Shown piece by piece: positions 59,392 to 64,000 of a stretch of 64,000 nucleotides of DNA. The DNA is taken from assembly GCF_009696605.1 (NCBI RefSeq), contig NZ_VULR01000005.1, positions 96,238 to 160,237 of the forward strand, given 5' to 3'. Origin of the DNA: Anaerosalibacter bizertensis (GTDB taxonomy: Bacteria; Bacillota; Clostridia; Tissierellales; Sporanaerobacteraceae). The notes under the pieces are model-generated. The model was not told the DNA's origin. It made no database searches and saw nothing but the letters and a program-made list of their open reading frames with translations. The translations under genes were made by a program, and so were the position numbers. Each line of letters opens with the position of its first letter. Positions within the stretch are counted from its first letter, which is position 1.

Positions 59392-60868
59392 CTATATCAC
59401 CTACTTCTAAAAATTTTTCAATTAAACCTTTCATGTCTTCTTTATTACATTTGTTATTATGTATAACCTCTTTATCCTTAAGATTTGATATGGCTTTAGG
59501 TATTTCAATATCTGTCTTAGTTGCTAATGCTTCTATTATATTGAATTCATCTTTATTTTTTATATCTATACCAATAGACGATGCTACTTTTGTTCCAAAT
59601 TTGAATGGACTAGCAGTTGATACAATTATAGTTTTTGTATTATCACAAGTCTCTTCCTTGTATTTTTCATAGACATTATAAGCTACTGCAGTATGAGGAT
59701 CCATTATGTAGTTATTTTCTGCAAATACCTTGTTGATTGAAGAACTTATCCCTTCTTCAGTTGAATAAGAACCATAAAAATCTTTCAAATTTGATTTATC
59801 TATTTTATAATAGCCATCCTTAACAAGCTCATCCATTTTATTCTTAACAAATATACTGTCTCCCCCACTTATATGGAATAAAAGTCTTTCTAAATTACTA
59901 GATATTAGAATATCCATAGATGGAGATGAAGTTAAAATAAGCTCCCTTCTCTTATCATATATTCCAGTTTTGATAAAATCGGTTAAAACATTGTTTTCAT
60001 TAGAAGCACATATTAGCTTATTTATAGGAAGTCCCATTTCCTTTGCATAATATGCTGCTAAGATATTTCCAAAATTACCTGTGGGAACTACAATATTTAT
60101 CTTTTCATTATCTTCTATTTTTCCTTCCCTTAGAAGGGTCAGATATCCATAGAAATAGTAAACAATTTGAGGAATTAGCCTACCTATATTGATTGAATTG
60201 GCAGAGGATAATATATATTTATTTTTATCTAAAAATCTTACAAAATTCTGATCATTAAAAATCCCCTTTACTCCATTTTGAGCATCATCAAAATTTCCAT
60301 CAATACCTACTACAAAGGTATTGCTTCCTTCTTGGGTAAGCATTTGTTTCTTCTGTATTTTACTTACACCGTATTCAGGAAAAAATACTATTATTTTAAT
60401 TCCACCAACATTGGCAAACCCCTCTAACGCTGCTTTGCCTGTATCTCCAGAAGTAGCAGTCAGTATAACTACTTCCCTATCTATTTTATTTATATTTATA
60501 GCTTCCTTTAATAAATGTGGAAGTATAGATAATGCCATATCTTTAAATGCTAAAGTTGGACCATGGAAAAGTTCAAGAAAAAATACATCTCCAACCTTTA
60601 ATAAGGGTACAATCTCTTTTTCACTAAATTTATTATCATAAGCATTATTAATGCAATTTTTAAGTATACTTAATTCGAAATCTGTAAAAAATTTGCTCAT
60701 TATTATAAAAGCTAGTTCTTTATAATCTGCTTCTTTCAAAGCTCCAATATTCTCAATTTTAGGTATATTGATTGGAACAAATAGCCCTCCATCTTTTGAA
60801 ATTCCTTGTATTATTGCTTCACTTGATGAAATAGGTATTGTTTTGTTCCTAGTACTTATATATTCCAT
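59384..60868 (-). CDS. thrC: Threonine synthase
   Basis: The 494-residue PLP enzyme starts YISTRNKTIPISSSEAIIQG. The PLP lysine is in HGPTLAFKDMAL. ATSGDTGKAALEGF and VPTGNFGNILAAYYAKEMG bind the cofactor phosphate. The length matches the longer class of ThrC. It converts O-phosphohomoserine to threonine. It lies between hom and thrB; SD is AAGGATA. Confidence 0.96.
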   Translation of the reverse strand: MEYISTRNKTIPISSSEAIIQGISKDGGLFVPINIPKIENIGALKEADYKELAFIIMSKFFTDFELSILKNCINNAYDNKFSEKEIVPLLKVGDVFFLELFHGPTLAFKDMALSILPHLLKEAININKIDREVVILTATSGDTGKAALEGFANVGGIKIIVFFPEYGVSKIQKKQMLTQEGSNTFVVGIDGNFDDAQNGVKGIFNDQNFVRFLDKNKYILSSANSINIGRLIPQIVYYFYGYLTLLREGKIEDNEKINIVVPTGNFGNILAAYYAKEMGLPINKLICASNENNVLTDFIKTGIYDKRRELILTSSPSMDILISSNLERLLFHISGGDSIFVKNKMDELVKDGYYKIDKSNLKDFYGSYSTEEGISSSINKVFAENNYIMDPHTAVAYNVYEKYKEETCDNTKTIIVSTASPFKFGTKVASSIGIDIKNKDEFNIIEALATKTDIEIPKAISNLKDKEVIHNNKCNKEDMKGLIEKFLEVGDIDD

Positions 60869-60906
60869 ATTAATATCCTTCCCTTCACCATACTTAAAAT
60901 AAAATT

Positions 60907-62130
60907 TTACTTAATAATTCTAGCAATAAAATAATTATTTTTATCAATTTCTAAGGATGATAACAATTTAATTATTTCTAAATACTCAATTTCATTAGTT
61001 ATAATTGCAATATTTTCTTTTTCAGATAACAGTTTTTTAGAAATATTTTTAATAGCTTTAAAAACTTTTCCCTCTTGTTCTTCAGGTAAAGAAATTCTTA
61101 AATAATATTCAGCTTTTAATTTTTCATTTAGGTTGTTAAGCTTCCTTTCCCCTAGTGGATTGCCTTTTCTATAGGTATCTTCTACAATATCTACTATATC
61201 TGCTAAAACTGCATTAGCTGTTGGAAGTTTACCTGCTCCTAATCCTGAAAATTTTAATTCCCCTACATTATTACCTAAAAATACTATAGAATTAAAAGCC
61301 ATATCCACATTAGCAAAATATGAACTTTCCTTCATTATTGTAGGCTGAACCACTGCTATAAAACCATCTTCCAACTCTTTTACTTCACCAATTAATTTTA
61401 TTGTAAAATCTATACTCTTAATTTGTTCTATATCAAATGGTGTTATTTTGCTTATACCTTCTAATAAAATATCACTTTCATCAATCTTCCCTTGAAGTGC
61501 CAAAGTTCCTAATATTCTAAGTTTTCTTAAGGTATCGTATCCTTCAACATCTGCTGTTGGATCAGCTTCTGCATAGCCCATATCTTGTGCTATTTTTAAT
61601 GCTTCATTATAATCCAACCCTTTATTAAACATACTGGATAAAATATAGTTACATGTTCCATTTAAGATACCCTGTACTTCTGTAATTTTGTTTAGTATCA
61701 ACTCTCCCTTAAGTCTTTTTAATATAGGAATACCTCCACCTACACTGGCTTCATATAAAAAAGCTAAATCTTTTTCAGCCGCTAAACTGGAGAGTTCCTC
61801 AAAATGTTTTGATACTACTGCTTTATTTGCTGTAACAACATCTTTGCCAGAATTTAAAGCATCTTTAATATATTTATAACCTTGATCCAAATCTCCTGTT
61901 AATTCTACAATTATACTTATATCCTCACAATTTAATATTTCATTATAATCAGATGTAATTATATTTTCTTCTAATTGTACTTTTCTTTTCTTATCTATAT
62001 TCTTTACTAAAATTTTTTTTATTTTTATTTCTTCTCCAGTTAAAAACTTTAATTCTTCCTGTCTTTCTTCTAAAATTTCAACTACACCTGTTCCTACTGT
62101 TCCAAGTCCTAATAATCCAATTCCTACCAT
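60907..62130 (-). CDS. hom: Homoserine dehydrogenase
   Basis: The 407-residue enzyme has the NAD(P)-binding IGLLGLGTVGTGVVEIL, catalytic-domain motifs NGTCNYILSSMF and GYAEADPTADVEGYDTLRKL (homoserine/aspartate semialdehyde site), and GLGAGKLPTANAVLADI. A C-terminal ACT-like regulatory region of ~75 residues suggests threonine feedback. The start is the second ATG, 8 nt after GGAGG. It reduces aspartate semialdehyde to homoserine. Confidence 0.96.
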   Translation of the reverse strand: MVGIGLLGLGTVGTGVVEILEERQEELKFLTGEEIKIKKILVKNIDKKRKVQLEENIITSDYNEILNCEDISIIVELTGDLDQGYKYIKDALNSGKDVVTANKAVVSKHFEELSSLAAEKDLAFLYEASVGGGIPILKRLKGELILNKITEVQGILNGTCNYILSSMFNKGLDYNEALKIAQDMGYAEADPTADVEGYDTLRKLRILGTLALQGKIDESDILLEGISKITPFDIEQIKSIDFTIKLIGEVKELEDGFIAVVQPTIMKESSYFANVDMAFNSIVFLGNNVGELKFSGLGAGKLPTANAVLADIVDIVEDTYRKGNPLGERKLNNLNEKLKAEYYLRISLPEEQEGKVFKAIKNISKKLLSEKENIAIITNEIEYLEIIKLLSSLEIDKNNYFIARIIK

Positions 62131-62174
62131 AATCATTACCTCCTACTAATACATTAAATTTTACTTAGTATTTT

Positions 62175-63494
62175 TTAATCTTCAAAAGCTTCATATATAG
62201 ACGCTATTGCTACATCAAAGTCATCATTTTCAATTCCTATAATTATATTTAACTCACTTGAACCCTGAGTTATCATTCTAATATTAACTCCATTGTTAGC
62301 TAAAGCAGTAAAAATTTTAGCCGATATTCCCTTATTCCTTATCATTCCTCTTCCTACTACTGCAATAAGGGCCATGTCCGCATAAGATATAATTGAATCT
62401 GGATTGCAATATATACATATCTCTTCAATTATCTTTTCAAGTTTAGAGTTTAGTTCTGTATTTGAAATTACTAATGATACTGAATCTATACTTGAAGGCA
62501 TATGTTCAACTGATACATTATTAGTTTCTAATACAGTTAATAATTTTCTATAAAAATCTTTTTCTAAACTCATCAAAGTTTTTTCAATTGAAATAACGGT
62601 AAATCCTTTCTTACCTGCAATTCCAGTTATAGTTCCAGAAGAGCTAATAGGGTATGAATCATCTACAATCATAGTTCCTGGCTCTTCTGGAAAATTTGTA
62701 TTCTTAATATTTATAGGTATATTTGCTTGCTTCACTGGAAAAATGGCTTCTTCATGAAGAACAGGAGCACCCATATAAGAAAGCTCTCTAAGTTCTTTAT
62801 ATGTTATTGTTTTAATAGGCCTAGAGTTTTTTACTATTTTAGGGTCTGCAATAAGGAATCCTGATACATCTGTCCAATTTTCATAAAGCTGAGAATCTAT
62901 CCCTTTAGCTATAATAGAACCTGTTATATCAGAGCCACCCCTAGAAAAAGTAACTATCTCACCATTTTCCTTACCACCATAAAATCCTGGAATAACAGCT
63001 TGTCCAATTTTTTCTAGTTTAGATTTTACTTTTATTTGAGTAGCTTCTGGATTAAATTGATCGTTATTATTAAAAACAATTAAATCCTTAGCATCTACAA
63101 ATTCAAAACCTAAATAATTGGAAAGTACAATTGCATTTAAATACTCTCCTCTACTAGCTACATAATCTTTAGAAGCTCCACTTTGAATTTGTTTCTTTAT
63201 ATTTTTCAATTCCTTAGCTATATCTATATCTAAACTAAGTTCTATACAGATATCTTCAAATCTTCTTTCAACAATCTCATATACTTCGTCAAAATTAAGA
63301 TTATGTGATGCAAGTTGATAACACATATATAATAAATCTGTTATCTTATGATCTTTGTTATATCTCCTTCCAGGTGCAGAAGGTATTATGTATCTTCTCC
63401 TACTATCTAGTTCTATAATATTTTTCACTTTAGCAAATTGTTTGCTATCAGATAAAGAACTGCCACCAAATTTTGCTACAATTATATTTTGCAA
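62175..63494 (-). CDS. Aspartate kinase
   Basis: The 439-residue kinase begins IIVAKFGGSSLSDSKQF (ATP-binding KFGGSS) and contains RGGSDITGSIIA, with FVDAKDLIVF in the substrate region. Two C-terminal ACT domains (about 275-439, GTITGIAGKKGFTVISIEKT and ALIAVVGRGMIRNKGISAKI) give feedback control. It makes aspartyl phosphate, the first step to threonine. The start is TTG, 7 nt after AGGAGGT. As the first gene behind a T-box leader that reads tRNA-Thr, it seems a threonine-specific aspartokinase; lysC or thrA-type naming is left open. Confidence 0.94.
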   Translation of the reverse strand: MQNIIVAKFGGSSLSDSKQFAKVKNIIELDSRRRYIIPSAPGRRYNKDHKITDLLYMCYQLASHNLNFDEVYEIVERRFEDICIELSLDIDIAKELKNIKKQIQSGASKDYVASRGEYLNAIVLSNYLGFEFVDAKDLIVFNNNDQFNPEATQIKVKSKLEKIGQAVIPGFYGGKENGEIVTFSRGGSDITGSIIAKGIDSQLYENWTDVSGFLIADPKIVKNSRPIKTITYKELRELSYMGAPVLHEEAIFPVKQANIPINIKNTNFPEEPGTMIVDDSYPISSSGTITGIAGKKGFTVISIEKTLMSLEKDFYRKLLTVLETNNVSVEHMPSSIDSVSLVISNTELNSKLEKIIEEICIYCNPDSIISYADMALIAVVGRGMIRNKGISAKIFTALANNGVNIRMITQGSSELNIIIGIENDDFDVAIASIYEAFED

Positions 63495-63519
63495 TCTACA
63501 TACCTCCTATATAATCAGA

Positions 63520-63566
63520 TATTTCTGTAACTTCATTATTTTCCAAAAAATGAAGTTACAGAAATA
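63520..63566 (-). promoter_or_regulatory. Extra hairpin between the T-box terminator and aspartokinase
   Basis: 18-bp perfect arms (TATTTCTGTAACTTCATT and complement) with an 11-nt loop. There is no T-run after it, so it is not a normal terminator. It ends about 20 nt before the SD and would be present in the read-through mRNA. Confidence 0.6.
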
Positions 63567-63589
63567 CTAAATTTCTTTAAAAATAGATA

Positions 63590-63812
63590 CAAAAAATACC
63601 CGTCCCAAAAGGACGAGCATTAATATTCTCGCATCCACCTACTTCTTAACAGTTTCACTTTAACGCAGCAAACGCATATCCCTAATCGAATAAATTCTTT
63701 CAGGACTGAGCTCATAGGGGGTTTTCAATCTAGTGCATCAAAGAAGTCTTTCAGCCTGTGAACTTCTATCTCTTTTGACCTTACAAGATTTACTCGTCCT
63801 ATTCATCGCTTT
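63590..63812 (-). promoter_or_regulatory. T-box leader (tRNA-Thr sensing inferred)
   Basis: On the minus strand the leader has the Stem I start GATGAATAGGACGAGTAAAT, the AG-bulge region AAAAGAGATAGAAG, distal GGCTGAAAGACTTC, and a specifier region TTGAAAACCCCCTATGAGCT with ACC (Thr) at 63720-63722. The antiterminator bulge AGGTGGATGCGAG carries TGGA (63634-63637), which would pair with a UCCA tRNA 3' end, as in tRNA-Thr. The competing terminator CTCGTCC-TTTT-GGGACGGG ends in T-run at about 63594. Uncharged tRNA-Thr would switch on the operon. Confidence 0.8.
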
Positions 63813-63818
63813 CCCAAT

Positions 63819-63847
63819 ATTTTATATTCCATATTTAATTTTGTCAA
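63819..63847 (-). promoter_or_regulatory. Promoter of the T-box/threonine operon
   Basis: TTGACA (63842-63847) and TAAAAT (63819-63824) with a 17-bp spacer, read on the minus strand. Transcription would begin at about 63812, exactly at the start of the T-box structure. Confidence 0.75.
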
Positions 63848-63882
63848 GTATATATTTTTTTAAAAACCTATTAAGTGATTTA

Positions 63883-63928
63883 TTTATGATAATGTCTCAA
63901 TATATCGTTTATGATTATGTCCTAATAT
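63883..63928 (+). repeat. 21-bp direct repeat near the right edge
   Basis: TTTATGATAATGTCTCAATAT and a variant with 18 of 21 identities (TTTATGATTATGTCCTAATA...) start 25 bp apart. They precede the start of an incomplete plus-strand frame. Repeated ATGTCY motifs of this sort occur at the ends of some insertion sequences. Confidence 0.45.
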
Positions 63929-63969
63929 CATAAAAAAATGTATAATATACTCCATAACTATAAAATGGG

Positions 63970-64000
63970 GTGATAAAAATAAGAAAGGTAGATTTAAATA
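63970..64000 (+). CDS. 5' end of a possible plus-strand gene, cut by the window
   Basis: After a TATAAT box at about 63941 and a GGGGTGAT SD, codons read (GTG)IKIRKVDLN to the window edge. GTG overlaps the SD, so the start is uncertain. RKVDLN resembles the first residues of some insertion-sequence transposases, but 10 codons cannot establish this. Confidence 0.25.
   Translation, partial: MIKIRKVDLN

Noticed and set aside
1..64000. tRNA or rRNA genes
   Set aside because: No rRNA core or tRNA cloverleaf with TTCRA and CCA-type end was recognised by eye. The only tRNA-related element is the T-box. A tRNAscan run would be decisive.

Overview
The window is very AT-rich and reads as chromosomal DNA of a strictly anaerobic, low-GC Bacillota. 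The likely group is Clostridia/Tissierellia, but there is no rRNA in the window to settle this. Supporting signs are the anaerobic ribonucleotide reductase nrdDG, a corrinoid methyltransferase operon with a double-cubane (2-hydroxyacyl-CoA dehydratase-like) protein, a T-box leader, strong purine-rich Shine-Dalgarno (SD) sites with some GTG and TTG starts, and gene families typical of clostridia (DUF1540, DUF1292, YdbC/PC4-like, DUF975). Most genes lie on the minus strand. Translational coupling through 4-20 bp overlaps is common, and hairpin terminators with T-runs separate the units.

Layout. Positions 1-15.9 kb hold housekeeping genes: a uridine kinase-like nucleoside kinase (cut by the left edge), two pseudouridine synthases, a TIGR01212 radical SAM protein, two aminopeptidase/dipeptidase genes, an orphan beta-class DNA methyltransferase, a transglutaminase-like protein, free-Met-R-sulfoxide reductase and a nitroreductase. 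Positions 15.9-32.7 kb hold nrdGD with a promoter that contains a NrdR-like box, then DegV, MsrA, LrgAB, a MATE exporter, a polysaccharide deacetylase with two tandem LytR-CpsA-Psr proteins, and a MarR-controlled heterodimeric ABC exporter. Positions 32.8-41.4 kb hold two nitroreductases, a second ABC exporter pair and a large helicase-HNH-TPR protein. Three copies of a ~90-115 bp intergenic repeat punctuate this stretch.

Positions 41.4-49 kb are an accessory island in decay. It contains a tnpB element with its right-end hairpin, an internally deleted IS3-family element, a broken type II restriction gene beside an intact Dam-type methylase, an internally deleted second methylase under a promoter carrying a LexA-like palindrome, a replication-initiator-like gene whose SD is buried in a hairpin, and a DUF4236 protein.

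Positions 49.2-56.8 kb are one minus-strand operon. It encodes a corrinoid protein, three UroD-fold methyltransferases, a RACo-type corrinoid activator, a double-cubane-cluster protein and its ATP-dependent activator. I consider this the most interesting system here: corrinoid methyl transfer physically linked to an ATP-driven low-potential reductase, with no methyltetrahydrofolate-type acceptor methyltransferase in the operon. A dead IS200 copy follows. The right end is a threonine operon (aspartokinase, hom, thrC, thrB) behind a T-box leader with tRNA-Thr-like features.
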